A stretch of 64,000 nt of DNA from Lancefieldella rimae ATCC 49626 (GCF_000174015.1 NZ_ACFE01000002.1:62001-126000); one strand, 5' to 3'; positions 34,258 through 43,879 are shown, counted from the first letter of the stretch. Notes: generated from the letters alone by a model not told the origin. Translations and numbers: made by a program.

Positions 34258-34983
34258 CTACTCTTCAGCGGTATCACTATATGCGTTTGGAGCCGCCTCA
34301 AAACGATACCCAACTCCATGCACAGTAAATAGCCAGTGAGGATTGCGCGGATCGTCACCAAGCTTTGCGCGAAGATTCTTTACATGAGAGTCAATCGTCC
34401 GCTCATAGCCTTCAAAGTCATATCCAAGCACTTTTTCGACAAGCTCCATACGTGAATAGACACGACCAGGATATCGTGCCAGCGTTGTAAGGAGCTTAAA
34501 CTCTGAGGCCGTTAGATCAACCTCTTCGCCTCTGATGAGTATTTTGTGACCCGAGATATCGATAGTAAGCGCTCCATACTCAAGCACTTCAGGCTGTGGC
34601 TCAGATTCTTTGTGCGCGCGACGAAAGAGAGCCCGAACTCGAGCTACAAGTTCGCGCGGCGAGAAGGGCTTGACCAAATAGTCATCGGCTCCAAGTTCAA
34701 GGCCAATAATGCGATCCTCAACCTCTCCTTTTGCAGTCAACATAATAATTGGGACATTGGAAACATCTCTGATTGCCCTGCAAACTCTCTCTCCTGATAA
34801 TTTGGGAAGCATCAAATCAAGAATAACTAAGTCAAATGAGTGTTTCTGAAATTCTTCAACAGCGCTCTGACCGTCACCAACACCACGAACCGCATAGTTC
34901 TCACGTTCCAGATACGCAGAAACAGCATCGCGGATAACCGTCTCATCCTCGACAATTAAAATTCTTTTTTCGTCTGTCTCCAT
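34258..34983 (-). CDS. OmpR-family response regulator
   Basis: About 241 residues from METDEKRILIVEDE. The receiver domain (5-120) has the phosphorylation Asp in DLVILDLMLP and the VKPFSP lysine; the C-terminal winged helix (about 140-232) has ASEFKLLTTLARYPGRVYSR and TIDSHVKNLRAKLGD. ATG at 34983 has AAGGAAG just upstream and is preferred to an ATG seven codons earlier. It is the partner of the kinase downstream. Confidence 0.95.
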   Translation of the reverse strand: METDEKRILIVEDETVIRDAVSAYLERENYAVRGVGDGQSAVEEFQKHSFDLVILDLMLPKLSGERVCRAIRDVSNVPIIMLTAKGEVEDRIIGLELGADDYLVKPFSPRELVARVRALFRRAHKESEPQPEVLEYGALTIDISGHKILIRGEEVDLTASEFKLLTTLARYPGRVYSRMELVEKVLGYDFEGYERTIDSHVKNLRAKLGDDPRNPHWLFTVHGVGYRFEAAPNAYSDTAEE

Positions 34984-35099
34984 AGCTTCCTTTTGTCCTC
35001 CCATGAAAACGACAATACTTTCTATATGAAACGCTCAAGACCCACTTTAAAATAAATTCGTGAAACCCTATTTATCTTAACTCAAACTACTCAGTTCTT

Positions 35100-36335
35100 C
35101 TACAAAGGAAAGCACCGAACGCAAACCGATGCCGGATATCCGGAATCCGGCGCCTTAACGGTTGAAAACGTAACCAACGATGAGCTCGTTCCTTCACGAG
35201 CGGGAAATTCACCAAAATCAAGACTTCTGTCGGTTGCATAAAGCCAGCGACATACCTGCTTTTCAACATCAACAAGCACGTATGACGCTCGATTCTTCAC
35301 AATATACAGGCCGTCTTTTCCCAGAGAACCTGTAAGAGGCTCCCTGTCAATACAGAGAACACCTTCCCCGCTTGACGGCAAAATGTATGTCCCCATTTGG
35401 CCCAAAAGACCACCGGAGTCATAGCTCTTCTCGATTGAAATAAGAAACTTCTCGCCAATTTGCGTGGCAAAATAGGGTTGAACCGATTGAGGAAGAATGA
35501 TTTGATCAAGCTTTGTCTTGAGGTTGTCGCTTAACTGATATGCAACCACGCCATAGTAGACACCGGATCCGGCATTGACCCGCGGCGTTAAAACAACGAC
35601 TCCATTGGATATGCTTGGCGCTGTCGCAAAACGCCCGTTTGACTCTACACCGGTTGTGGCCTGCGCATCTCCGACCTTCCACGCATAACAATACGATGCG
35701 TCGCTCCGCTTTTTTCCCTGCAGTGACGGCTCGACTATCCATACAATGGACGTACCGGATACCGAAAACAGAGCCGGATCATAATCAGACGTTCCCTGGT
35801 AGAGCGTTTGAACACTGCCGGTTAATTTTCCGTCGGAAAACTCAGAGACATACAGTGTCCAGTCTCTCGTGGATGTATCCAACTCAATCCACGCATACAG
35901 TGAGTCTGAGCAGCGAACATCGTAGATAACCGCAGTAGTGTTATTCATCTGTGTCTGCGATACCACGGGTAAAACTTCTCCTGAGGCAACCGAAAGCACC
36001 GATGCCATCACCAAAGGCGCCGCCGTTGCTCCAGCGGCAGTCAGAGGAATCCAATCACCTTCAGCGGGACGAAGCACGCTTCCCAGCGGCAATGTATACG
36101 ATTGCGAAGGCTCTGTCGTATAGTCCTCAGACGAATACGCGTCAAGAACCTTTGTTGCCGAGTTTTTGTCAAGGACTAAAGACTTTCCCGAACCTTCATC
36201 GGAACTATGGTGACAGCCTGCCGAGACACCAATAACGGCAGAAACGATGCCACCTGCCGCAGTTGCCCGGAAGAAACCGCGGCGCGTGATACCGCCATGA
36301 GAATACGGGGCTTTAAATCTTCTCAAATCAGACAA
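35100..36335 (-). CDS. Tat-exported lipoprotein, beta-propeller-like, unknown
   Basis: A 411-residue protein. TRRGFFRATAAGG (about residues 17-29) is a twin-arginine signal and SAGC (about 37-40) a lipobox, so it is exported folded and lipid-anchored. The rest is beta-rich with repeated YVSE/LDTSTRDWTLYVSEF and YCYAWKVGD units, suggestive of a WD/TolB-like propeller. No enzyme motif was seen. It lies between the two-component system and purB, all on the minus strand, and may be a target of the system. Confidence 0.7.
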   Translation of the reverse strand: MSDLRRFKAPYSHGGITRRGFFRATAAGGIVSAVIGVSAGCHHSSDEGSGKSLVLDKNSATKVLDAYSSEDYTTEPSQSYTLPLGSVLRPAEGDWIPLTAAGATAAPLVMASVLSVASGEVLPVVSQTQMNNTTAVIYDVRCSDSLYAWIELDTSTRDWTLYVSEFSDGKLTGSVQTLYQGTSDYDPALFSVSGTSIVWIVEPSLQGKKRSDASYCYAWKVGDAQATTGVESNGRFATAPSISNGVVVLTPRVNAGSGVYYGVVAYQLSDNLKTKLDQIILPQSVQPYFATQIGEKFLISIEKSYDSGGLLGQMGTYILPSSGEGVLCIDREPLTGSLGKDGLYIVKNRASYVLVDVEKQVCRWLYATDRSLDFGEFPAREGTSSSLVTFSTVKAPDSGYPASVCVRCFPL

Positions 36336-36346
36336 ATTTCACCCCT

Positions 36347-37693
36347 TTAATCCAGATCAAGGCGCTCAAGACGCTCAAAGAGAACCTTCGACCTTGTAAG
36401 GAACGACCATGGATCAAAAATGGTATCAAGCTGCTCTTTGGTGAGTGTGCATGCCGGATCGGCCTCAAGGCGCTCACGGAACGCAGGTCCGTCCGTTCCC
36501 TGCTGGATATCGCTCCATACCTGCATGGCGTTTGATTGAACAACCTTATACGCTTCTTCGCGAGTTATCCCCGTGTTTACGAGGGCGAGAAGAGCCTTGG
36601 ACGAGAAAAGCATACCTCGTGTCTTATTGAGATTTGCTTTCATTTGTTCAGGGTAAAGCACCATACCTTCAAGCAAAAACTCAAGCTTGGTAAGCATATG
36701 GTCAAGAGCAATGAAACTGTCGGCTTGCGCAACGCGTTCGGCAGAAGAATGTGAAATATCTCGCTCGTGCCAAAGAGCCACATTGTCAAAAGCCACCTGA
36801 GCGTTTGCTTTTACCACACGGGAGAGTCCACAGATTTTCTCGGCAGTTATAGGATTGCGTTTATGAGGCATGGCCGAAGACCCCTTTTGACCCTTGCGGA
36901 ACGGCTCTTCCGCCTCAAGCGTATCGGTTTTCTGAAGCGCTCGCATCTCGGTTGCAATCCGCTCACACGTTGCGGCCACCGTTGCAAGAACGCCTGCAAG
37001 GTAAGCGTGGTGATCGCGAGAAATAACCTGCGTTGAGAGTGGATCATGCGCAAGACCGAGCTTCTCGCACACATACTCTTCAACAAACGGATCAATTGAA
37101 GAGTAGGTCCCTACGGCTCCCGAAATTGCACCGTATGCAACATTCTTACGAGCATCCCTCAAACGATCAAGATCACGCTTAAGCTCCCATGCCCAGCTAC
37201 CAAATTTCATGCCAAATGTCATGGGTTCGGCATGAATGCCATGCGTGCGTCCGACACAAAGCGTATCGCGCTCCTCAAACGCGCGCTGCTTGCAAATTTT
37301 TGCACAGCTTTGTACCCGACGAATCAAAATATCGCACGCCTGCGTGAGCTGATAACAAAGCGCAGTATCGCCAAGATCGGTAGAGGTCATCCCGTAGTGA
37401 ACCCACCGGCTTGGTTTCGGTTCGCCATCTGAGATATCGGCATCAATATAGGAACCCATATTCGTAAGAAATGCAATCACGTCATGATTGGTCACCGCTT
37501 CAATCTCATCGACTTCCTCACGATTAAAGTTTGCGTGTGCGCGAATCCATGCGGCTTCTTCTCGCGTAATGCCAATAGTGCCTAACTCAGCTTGCGCTTC
37601 ACAGGCAAGAACCTCAATCTCCTGCCAAATGGTATATTTGTTTTCAAGTGAGAAAATATGACCCATTTCTTTTCCGGTATAACGATCAATCAC
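36347..37693 (-). CDS. purB: Adenylosuccinate lyase
   Basis: About 448 residues. It cleaves SAICAR and adenylosuccinate in purine synthesis. The fumarase-superfamily signature GSSAMPHKRNPITAEK (about 262-277) is intact, with the catalytic His in RTHGIHAEPMTFG and the serine loop preceding it. Start GTG at 37693: AGAGGAG lies seven bases upstream, while the ATG 11 codons earlier is inside the terminator hairpin of tRNA-Lys. Confidence 0.97.
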   Translation of the reverse strand: MIDRYTGKEMGHIFSLENKYTIWQEIEVLACEAQAELGTIGITREEAAWIRAHANFNREEVDEIEAVTNHDVIAFLTNMGSYIDADISDGEPKPSRWVHYGMTSTDLGDTALCYQLTQACDILIRRVQSCAKICKQRAFEERDTLCVGRTHGIHAEPMTFGMKFGSWAWELKRDLDRLRDARKNVAYGAISGAVGTYSSIDPFVEEYVCEKLGLAHDPLSTQVISRDHHAYLAGVLATVAATCERIATEMRALQKTDTLEAEEPFRKGQKGSSAMPHKRNPITAEKICGLSRVVKANAQVAFDNVALWHERDISHSSAERVAQADSFIALDHMLTKLEFLLEGMVLYPEQMKANLNKTRGMLFSSKALLALVNTGITREEAYKVVQSNAMQVWSDIQQGTDGPAFRERLEADPACTLTKEQLDTIFDPWSFLTRSKVLFERLERLDLD

Positions 37694-37726
37694 CTTGGAT
37701 CTCCTCTGCTCTATTCCAAAAGACAA

Positions 37727-37756
37727 AAGGTCAGGTATCGTGTGATACCTGACCTT
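37727..37756 (-). terminator. Terminator after tRNA-Lys
   Basis: AAGGTCAGGTATC and GATACCTGACCTT pair in a 13-base stem with a four-base loop; on the minus strand TTGTCTTTTGG follows. Confidence 0.85.
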
Positions 37757-37764
37757 GAAGTTCC

Positions 37765-37840
37765 TGGTGGGCCGTTAGGGAATCGAACCCTAGACCTTGG
37801 GATTAAAAGTCCCCTGCTCTGCCATCTGAGCTAACGGCCC
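37765..37840 (-). tRNA. tRNA-Lys(TTT)
   Basis: A 76-base cloverleaf with acceptor GGGCCGT/ACGGCCC, anticodon loop CTTTTAA (TTT), T-loop TTCGATT and encoded CCA. Confidence 0.97.
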
Positions 37841-37892
37841 GTTATCTGTCAGGCGTGGCAATTTTACCACGCGCGTAGATAGTGTAACAGTT

Positions 37893-39170
37893 TTACTCCC
37901 AAGCCCACTGACCATTTACAAAGATTGGTGTTTCTTCTCCATTAACAGAAACTCCCCATATATTCAAATCATCCGTTCCAATCATGAAATCCACGTGGGT
38001 AGTGCTTTGGTTAATCCCATGGGCAAGAAGCTCTTCTCGACTCATATCAAGACCACCTTCAATACATTCAGGGAAGCCCATACCAAGCGCAAGGTGGCAA
38101 CTCGCGTTCTCATCGTAGAGCGTATCGTAGAACAAAATCCCGCTTTGTCTGATGGGAGTGTTTTTTGAAATAAGAGCACACTCCCCTAAATACGACCCAC
38201 CGTCCTGCTCTATGATTGACGTCAAGACGTCTTTTCCAATCTCGGCATCATAATCAACGACTTTTCCCTTTTCAAACTTAAACCAGAAGTTTTTTACAAC
38301 CTGCCCAACATGAATAAGGGGAAGCGCTGAATATACAATGCCGTCCACTCGATTTCTATCCGGAGACGTAAACACTTCCTCCGTTGGGATATTGGGGAAA
38401 AACGCCACACCGCTCTGCGTTTTTCCAGCTCCACCGTCCCAAAGGTGTCCCGCATTCATGCCAATGGTCAGCTCCGTACCGTTCTCTGAACGATACACCA
38501 ACCTATCAAATCGATGAGAATTCAAGAATCGTTTTGTCTTTTCAAATGTTGCGTTGTGTGTTTCCCAAGTGCTCTCAGGATCTTCTCCACTTGCCCGGGC
38601 AACATCCAAGATTGCAACCCAAAGACGATACACGGCTTCCGCTTCCGAAAGATTTGGGAAGACTTCTTTTGCCCAGGGAGCAACGGGTACACCCGCGATG
38701 CACCACGCATTGCGACCAAAATCCAATCCACTGCGAAACACGTCACAGTCAATGTTTCGCGCCCGGGATTCCGCCGCCGGTTTTGCCGGATCAATTCCCT
38801 TCAAAATATTGGGATCGCGTGCTTCCAAAAACAGGAACGCCGCCCCTTCTTCCGCAAGTGAATTGAGCTGTTCTTTTACCCATGAGGGAGTCTTTGAAAG
38901 TCTCTCTACTGATACGTTCTCGTACTTAATACGAGTTGATTCTGCGTCACTCCAAAGAACCGTTACAAATCCCGCTCCGGCGGCATAGGCAGCGCGCTCT
39001 ATTCTTCTCGCAAAGTCAGCTATTTGAATTGGCGCGGAAACAACGAGACTCTGTCCCTTTTGGACCGCACAGCCCTTTCTTACGAGAAGCTCTGCGTAAC
39101 GATCTATCTGTTCAGAGAGCGCATCCGTTGCAATCTTTGCCTCTTGATCAGTCATTGGAATCGGAGTCAT
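37893..39170 (-). CDS. M29-family aminopeptidase
   Basis: About 425 residues, normal for the AmpS/PepS/AmpT group of co-catalytic metallopeptidases. The conserved core is visible: GVAFFPNIPTEEVFTSPDRN with two glutamates, GECALIS, HLALGMGFPE and THVDFMIGTDDLNI supply His, Glu and Asp metal ligands. It would trim peptides from their N-terminus in the cytoplasm. ATG at 39170 with AGAGGGA upstream is preferred; the longer frame runs into the tRNA-Gly terminator. Confidence 0.93.
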   Translation of the reverse strand: MTPIPMTDQEAKIATDALSEQIDRYAELLVRKGCAVQKGQSLVVSAPIQIADFARRIERAAYAAGAGFVTVLWSDAESTRIKYENVSVERLSKTPSWVKEQLNSLAEEGAAFLFLEARDPNILKGIDPAKPAAESRARNIDCDVFRSGLDFGRNAWCIAGVPVAPWAKEVFPNLSEAEAVYRLWVAILDVARASGEDPESTWETHNATFEKTKRFLNSHRFDRLVYRSENGTELTIGMNAGHLWDGGAGKTQSGVAFFPNIPTEEVFTSPDRNRVDGIVYSALPLIHVGQVVKNFWFKFEKGKVVDYDAEIGKDVLTSIIEQDGGSYLGECALISKNTPIRQSGILFYDTLYDENASCHLALGMGFPECIEGGLDMSREELLAHGINQSTTHVDFMIGTDDLNIWGVSVNGEETPIFVNGQWAWE

Positions 39171-39188
39171 GCTGTCCCTCTCATAAAG

Positions 39189-39206
39189 AAGGCCCCGAAG
39201 GGCCTT
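39189..39206 (-). terminator. Terminator after tRNA-Gly
   Basis: AAGGCCC-TTCG-GGGCCTT on the minus strand, a stable UUCG tetraloop hairpin, followed by CTTTATG. Confidence 0.8.
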
Positions 39207-39215
39207 AAGTATCCT

Positions 39216-39290
39216 TGGAGCGGGCAACGGGATTCGAACCCGCGGATGATGGCTTGGGAAGCCATTGCCTTACCACTTGGCGATGCCCGC
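39216..39290 (-). tRNA. tRNA-Gly(CCC)
   Basis: A 75-base cloverleaf with acceptor GCGGGCA/TGCCCGC, anticodon loop TTCCCAA (CCC), T-loop TTCGAAT, discriminator U and CCA. It reads GGG. Confidence 0.96.
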
Positions 39291-39519
39291 GTGCACAGTG
39301 CATTTTACCATAGTCAAGCAGACGCACTTTCCTCGTCTTCATGCTTTTCTCGTTTCTTACGCCGCTCTGCTTTGCGACAAATGTGAAGAATTTGTTTATC
39401 AAAGATTTGCCATATAGAAAGTTCTTCATCAAAGATGTAACCGGTTTTATCTCGAGAAGACACGTGTGCTTGACCTTACCTACCTTTTTGAAAACAAAGT
39501 GTTCGCGCAGACAAATACC

Positions 39520-39546
39520 GGTCAAAGAACGGTCAGAATCCGGTCA
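39520..39546 (+). promoter_or_regulatory. Three GGTCA direct repeats, 11-base period, upstream of the adhesin
   Basis: GGTCA occurs at 39520-39524, 39531-39535 and 39542-39546, exactly one helical turn apart, 44 to 70 bases before the adhesin start. Response regulators of the OmpR type often bind such arrays. The rest of the 300-base gap (39291-39589) shows no gene. Confidence 0.5.
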
Positions 39547-39589
39547 GATTGCTTCTTTAGCATTCTTTTCACCTATTGAAAGGAGTGTC

Positions 39590-41857
39590 ATGAACGCTTG
39601 TACTACCCTCTTCACACATGTGCCATCTCTGTCGTCCAGCCTCCGCAAGAGACAACGATGCTTTGTCTTGCTCTCGTGGATACTGCCGCTTTTAATTGGC
39701 AGCGCTCTTTTGGTACAACTCTATCAACTCTGGCTTCCGCGCACGGTTTTTGCCAAAGAGTCCGAGACCATTACGGTAGCCGACCGTAAAGATTTTCCCG
39801 ATGGTCGCAATATCCCTCAATGGATGGGATCAAACGGTGCTTTTCTCTACTGTGGGGATGAACTCAATAAAACAGGAGCTCAATATGGGGACACCCTCGC
39901 CGTTATGAATCCCGAGGATTATCACAACCTTAGAACCGCGGATGGCGCTAATAACGGATCATATAGCGAGCGTCAGCTGAAGGCGCTTGATTTTATCCTC
40001 TATCACGGTGCTCGCGGAGACCAACCGGAGAATTTAATCTATGGAATTTCCGCCGATTGGCGCGCACGCGAAGTAACACAGTTTGCCATCTGGGGTATCT
40101 TGCGCGGAGATCCTCATCTTGTAACCACCGTACTGCCTGAAGCAGGCATGGCGCGTGCTGCCGAAGCTTTGGCCAAAGACGCTCTTGCATACGCCGATTC
40201 CGGCGGAGGCGGGCCTGAGGAAGGCTCAGCAAAACTCCTTGTTCCTCCCTCAAACAGACAAGTTCTTCTTTTTATGACAACAAAAACCGAGGCCCCTAAA
40301 GGACAGCTCAAGATTAAAAAACACTCTGCACTCTCACAGAACATATTTCAGGAAAAGGCTCTCTTCTCCTTAGACAAAGCCGTATACGGCATCTTCTCCG
40401 ATAAGGAATGTTCAACCAAAATCTGCGAAGTTGTCACCAACGGTGTCGGCGAAACCGATAGCGCCGAACTTCCTGAAGGGACATATTACGTCAAAGAAAT
40501 ACACCCTCCGCTTGGACATATGCTTGATCCGGCAATACATGAAGTAACCGTTGTCGGAAACACTGCCGTTGAACTCCCTTGCGAAGATGTTCCCTATGGC
40601 GCGACCGGACTCACCCTCAAAAAAGAAGATATGGAACTGCAAAGCGGTCCTCAGGGTAGTGCCACTTTAAAGGGTGCTGAGTTCAGTGTCTCATATTTCG
40701 CAAATACCGAAGGCACAACGGAGGGAAAGCCTTTGGCATCTTGGGTATTTACAACCGACGAACACGGTATAGCAGAGTTTAGCGAGAACTCAAAAGTACG
40801 CGGCGACGAGCTTCCAACTCACAATGGAGCTTCCTGGATGCCGCTCGGAACATACACGATTCAAGAAACAAAAGCTCCTGCGGGCTATACCCTTCCAGAT
40901 GCCTCGCCCTCCATTTACATACTTTCACTTGAAGATGAAAAACCTGTTTGGAAAAAACTAAACGACGGAAACGCAACCTCACATGATGTTCAGTCCATTA
41001 CTTTTAAAGATACCGTGAAGCTCGGAAGCCTCCATGTTACTAAACAAGCGCACGATCCTCTGTACACGGACGTACATGCTCCCGAGGTTACCCAGACGCC
41101 CTCTCTGAGCGGCGCTGAAATTGAAATCACCAATGAATCCGAGCACCCTATACTCTATAAGGGTATATGGGTAGCGCCTCACGAAAAAGTCGCTTCCATT
41201 GCTACCGATGACAGTGGTTCTGCACAAATCGATGGACTTCCCTTTGGTACCTATCAATTAAAGGAAGTAACAGCTCCCGACGGCTTTGCCCTTAACACTA
41301 GTTGGAATCCTATGGTCTCTGTATCTGAGGACCAAACAGTTGTAGAAGCTCCTCCTCTTGTTGATAATCGCATCTGCATGGCCACTGAACTTGCTACGTT
41401 GAACAACACACATGAGGCAACTGCCGAGAAGGAAATCAAACTGGTAGATCACGTCTCATACGAGGGGCTTACCCCTGGCCAAGAATATGAAGTAAACGTT
41501 GATCTCCATCCAGCAGGACAAGATCCTTCTCCCGAAAATAAGCTTTCTTCTGCCCACGTCACATTCACACCAGAAAAATCAGAGGGAACCGTTGATGTTC
41601 CTATAGCACTCTCCGGAGATAATCTTCCGGATGCGGTAACGGCACATGACACCATTACGCAACACGGTACAAACGTAACCTCTCACACGGACAAACACTC
41701 AAAATCCCAAACGGTCAATATCACCAAACCCAAAAAACCAGTCAAGAAAGAAGTTATCCCCTATACCGGAAACGAGAGTTTTACCATTCCCGTTATTGTT
41801 TGTTCGGGTGCAGGTCTTATTCTCTTTGCCTTCGTATCAAGCAAACATCGTGCATAG
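39590..41857 (+). CDS. Thioester-domain and SpaA/VaFE-repeat surface adhesin with C-terminal sorting signal
   Basis: A 755-residue wall protein starting MNACTTLFTHVPS after AAAGGAG (39579-39585); the frame upstream is not supported. A signal/anchor region (24-45) is followed by a thioester domain: Cys88 (FLYCGDEL) and Gln164 (TQFAIW) are the residues that form the internal Cys-Gln bond in such adhesins. Next come two or three SpaA-type prealbumin-like domains (about 240-620; EGTYYVKEI, GTYTIQETKAPAGYTLPD, GTYQLKEVTAPDGFAL) and one VaFE-like unit (about 625-710). IPYTG (723-727), a hydrophobic stretch and SSKHRA form a sortase signal, a variant of LPxTG. No sortase gene is nearby. Confidence 0.9.
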   Translation: MNACTTLFTHVPSLSSSLRKRQRCFVLLSWILPLLIGSALLVQLYQLWLPRTVFAKESETITVADRKDFPDGRNIPQWMGSNGAFLYCGDELNKTGAQYGDTLAVMNPEDYHNLRTADGANNGSYSERQLKALDFILYHGARGDQPENLIYGISADWRAREVTQFAIWGILRGDPHLVTTVLPEAGMARAAEALAKDALAYADSGGGGPEEGSAKLLVPPSNRQVLLFMTTKTEAPKGQLKIKKHSALSQNIFQEKALFSLDKAVYGIFSDKECSTKICEVVTNGVGETDSAELPEGTYYVKEIHPPLGHMLDPAIHEVTVVGNTAVELPCEDVPYGATGLTLKKEDMELQSGPQGSATLKGAEFSVSYFANTEGTTEGKPLASWVFTTDEHGIAEFSENSKVRGDELPTHNGASWMPLGTYTIQETKAPAGYTLPDASPSIYILSLEDEKPVWKKLNDGNATSHDVQSITFKDTVKLGSLHVTKQAHDPLYTDVHAPEVTQTPSLSGAEIEITNESEHPILYKGIWVAPHEKVASIATDDSGSAQIDGLPFGTYQLKEVTAPDGFALNTSWNPMVSVSEDQTVVEAPPLVDNRICMATELATLNNTHEATAEKEIKLVDHVSYEGLTPGQEYEVNVDLHPAGQDPSPENKLSSAHVTFTPEKSEGTVDVPIALSGDNLPDAVTAHDTITQHGTNVTSHTDKHSKSQTVNITKPKKPVKKEVIPYTGNESFTIPVIVCSGAGLILFAFVSSKHRA

Positions 41858-41897
41858 TTCAAAAGGAGCAAAACGAATCGATTCATTACATATAGAA

Positions 41898-41927
41898 GAG
41901 GTCGTATGAAGCACTTCATACGACCTC
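41898..41927. terminator. Bidirectional terminator between adhesin and M28-like gene
   Basis: GAGGTCGTATGAAG and CTTCATACGACCTC form a perfect 14-base stem with a two-base loop (tight cruciform-like palindrome) between convergent genes. Confidence 0.8.
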
Positions 41928-41953
41928 AAGACACTCACTATTATTTTCTTAGA

Positions 41954-43879
41954 TTAGGAGCGTCGGATAAGCTCTGTAACAAGAGCTGCCACATCAACGC
42001 ACTGTTCGGAATCGACATTCTCATAAACGTCAGTTGCCCGGCGACTCTGGGCAGGAAGTTTATTCTCGTCAAGTCCCATAAGAGTTACGGAACGAACTGA
42101 ATTTCTCATCGCCTGTGTGCTGTCCGTAGAATCCCAGTCATACTCAGTAGTTGAGATATCAATGTGGAGATTGTCCGCTGCTGTTGTAAGCATGCGAATC
42201 ATACGCCTATCCGCACGCCGCGTATTTATGGATCCCTCGTTTTTAAGAATGCTGAGCTGACCGGCACCAATACAATCAAGGTTAATGAGGAAGGCTCCGC
42301 GAATATCAGTTCTGTGTTTAGAGAGGAAATTATCCATGCCCGCATGATCAAAATCTGACGCGCCAAGAGCAACAAACCAAATGTCGTGAGAAATAAGCCT
42401 ATCGTCCGTCATGGCAAGGATTGCGTCACGCAAATCTTCTGCTTCCGGTTTCTCGGACTTTGCTTCTTTATCCTGATCGGTCACCGCTCCGTCTTGAGAC
42501 TCTTCCGAGGTATCCGCCGCACGAAGACCGTCACGCGTAGCTGCTCCGCCTTTCCAATCATCAGAAGGAGTGGTGTCTTTGCGTCCAAAGAGCTTAAACG
42601 AACGACGTTTTGCTTCTGGTGTTGGGGAGATGGGGGCAACTGTCTCTGAGTCAGTTTTGGGCAGTCTTTCTTCTTCCCTCTCTGCATCTTCTGTGCTTTG
42701 GTTATCTGCTCTGTCATACCGAGTATCATCCATATCCACAAACGGATCCACTTCGTCTCCGGATGGATCAGGAAGATCAAACAGAGAAGCGCGTCGAGCC
42801 AAGTTGTTCTTTTCGGCAACTTTTCCGGTAAGTGGAGCCGCTATCGTTGCATCAGCATCATCAGGAGTCTCTGCACCTTCAAGAGGCTTATCGACGTTCT
42901 GGTGTACCTGCTGCATGGTCGCATCGACTTCATCTTCAACCGTTCCTTCTTCAACAACATCCTTGAGCTCTGCGGTTTCGGTTGCATCAGGTGTTTGCTC
43001 GGTTTGTTCATGCTCTACGTACTCAATCTCGCAGTCTTCAGGAAGAATCTGCAAAGACTCAAGTACCTCTGCCCCACGACGTGTACCCTGGCTTTCAGGA
43101 GGAGTAAGAAGATATGTGGACTTAGAAGGACGCTTGGATTCAGGGCGACGTCCGGTTGGTCGAACATTTTCAAGAATGCCGAGCATGGCAGCCACAGAAG
43201 ACTTGTTGTCGTTTGCGCCGATTGTACAGGGAGCGAACCGCTCAACGATTTTGGATACCGAAACAACAAGCACCGGAAGCGTAAGGACAATGCCTACAAT
43301 CCAAAGAAATATCCGCACACCACTAGGAAGAAAGCGAAATATCTGCAATGCCGAACAAATAACGACCGCTGCAACGCAATACTTACTATATTTCTTTACG
43401 AGATATACATACTGAGCAACTGGAGTAGTGTAGAGGAAATTCTCATGTGGAGCATCATAGTGGGCGACAATAACAATAGGGCGATTTCCCTTTGTTACCA
43501 GTTCACCGGTAGCCTCATGCTTTGCCACAACGTTCTGACTCCGCATACGCGAGCCAATGCGTGCAAACACATTGTTCCCGTTAAGATACTTCAATACAAA
43601 CAAAGCTGCAGCACCCAGCGTTATTACAACACCCAAAATAAAGAGAACCACATTGCTTAAACCCGAAAGGATGATGCCCACAAACAGAAGAATTGCAAAG
43701 AAGGCAACTTCTATGCCATTGCTTGAATGAACATCAAATTCCTCAACAGAGGGTTCAAGGCCGTGCTGACGAATCTCATCGGCAATAAGTTGTGCTGCCT
43801 GGAATTCCTCCTGGCTACCTGCTGGAGCAATGTCAATTTGCTCGTCAAGATAGTCCACATAGTCGTGTGTAATTGCCAT
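41954..43879 (-). CDS. Membrane M28-peptidase-like protein with long acidic insert, probably inactive
   Basis: A 641-residue protein. After an N-terminal cap (1-55) come two close membrane segments (about 57-97), then VAHYDAPH (His140, Asp142) and GANDNKSS (Asp224), which look like M28 zinc ligands, and two further spans (about 168-208). A disordered, acidic, Thr/Glu/Asp-rich insert (about 240-470) splits the domain. The C-terminal part has FVALGASDFDHAGMDNF where M28 enzymes have the catalytic Glu-Glu pair, and lacks the last His. Hence substrate binding is conceivable but hydrolysis is doubtful. It is alone between two divergent/convergent genes. Confidence 0.72.
   Translation of the reverse strand: MAITHDYVDYLDEQIDIAPAGSQEEFQAAQLIADEIRQHGLEPSVEEFDVHSSNGIEVAFFAILLFVGIILSGLSNVVLFILGVVITLGAAALFVLKYLNGNNVFARIGSRMRSQNVVAKHEATGELVTKGNRPIVIVAHYDAPHENFLYTTPVAQYVYLVKKYSKYCVAAVVICSALQIFRFLPSGVRIFLWIVGIVLTLPVLVVSVSKIVERFAPCTIGANDNKSSVAAMLGILENVRPTGRRPESKRPSKSTYLLTPPESQGTRRGAEVLESLQILPEDCEIEYVEHEQTEQTPDATETAELKDVVEEGTVEDEVDATMQQVHQNVDKPLEGAETPDDADATIAAPLTGKVAEKNNLARRASLFDLPDPSGDEVDPFVDMDDTRYDRADNQSTEDAEREEERLPKTDSETVAPISPTPEAKRRSFKLFGRKDTTPSDDWKGGAATRDGLRAADTSEESQDGAVTDQDKEAKSEKPEAEDLRDAILAMTDDRLISHDIWFVALGASDFDHAGMDNFLSKHRTDIRGAFLINLDCIGAGQLSILKNEGSINTRRADRRMIRMLTTAADNLHIDISTTEYDWDSTDSTQAMRNSVRSVTLMGLDENKLPAQSRRATDVYENVDSEQCVDVAALVTELIRRS

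Noticed and set aside
39341-39589. Upstream 83 codons of the adhesin frame
   Set aside because: They precede a good AAAGGAG ribosome site and a signal-like start at 39590 and contain a regulatory repeat.
42570-43660. Long plus-strand open frames (281 and 320 residues)
   Set aside because: They lie antisense to the M28-like gene, arise from its biased insert, and show no domain or ribosome site.
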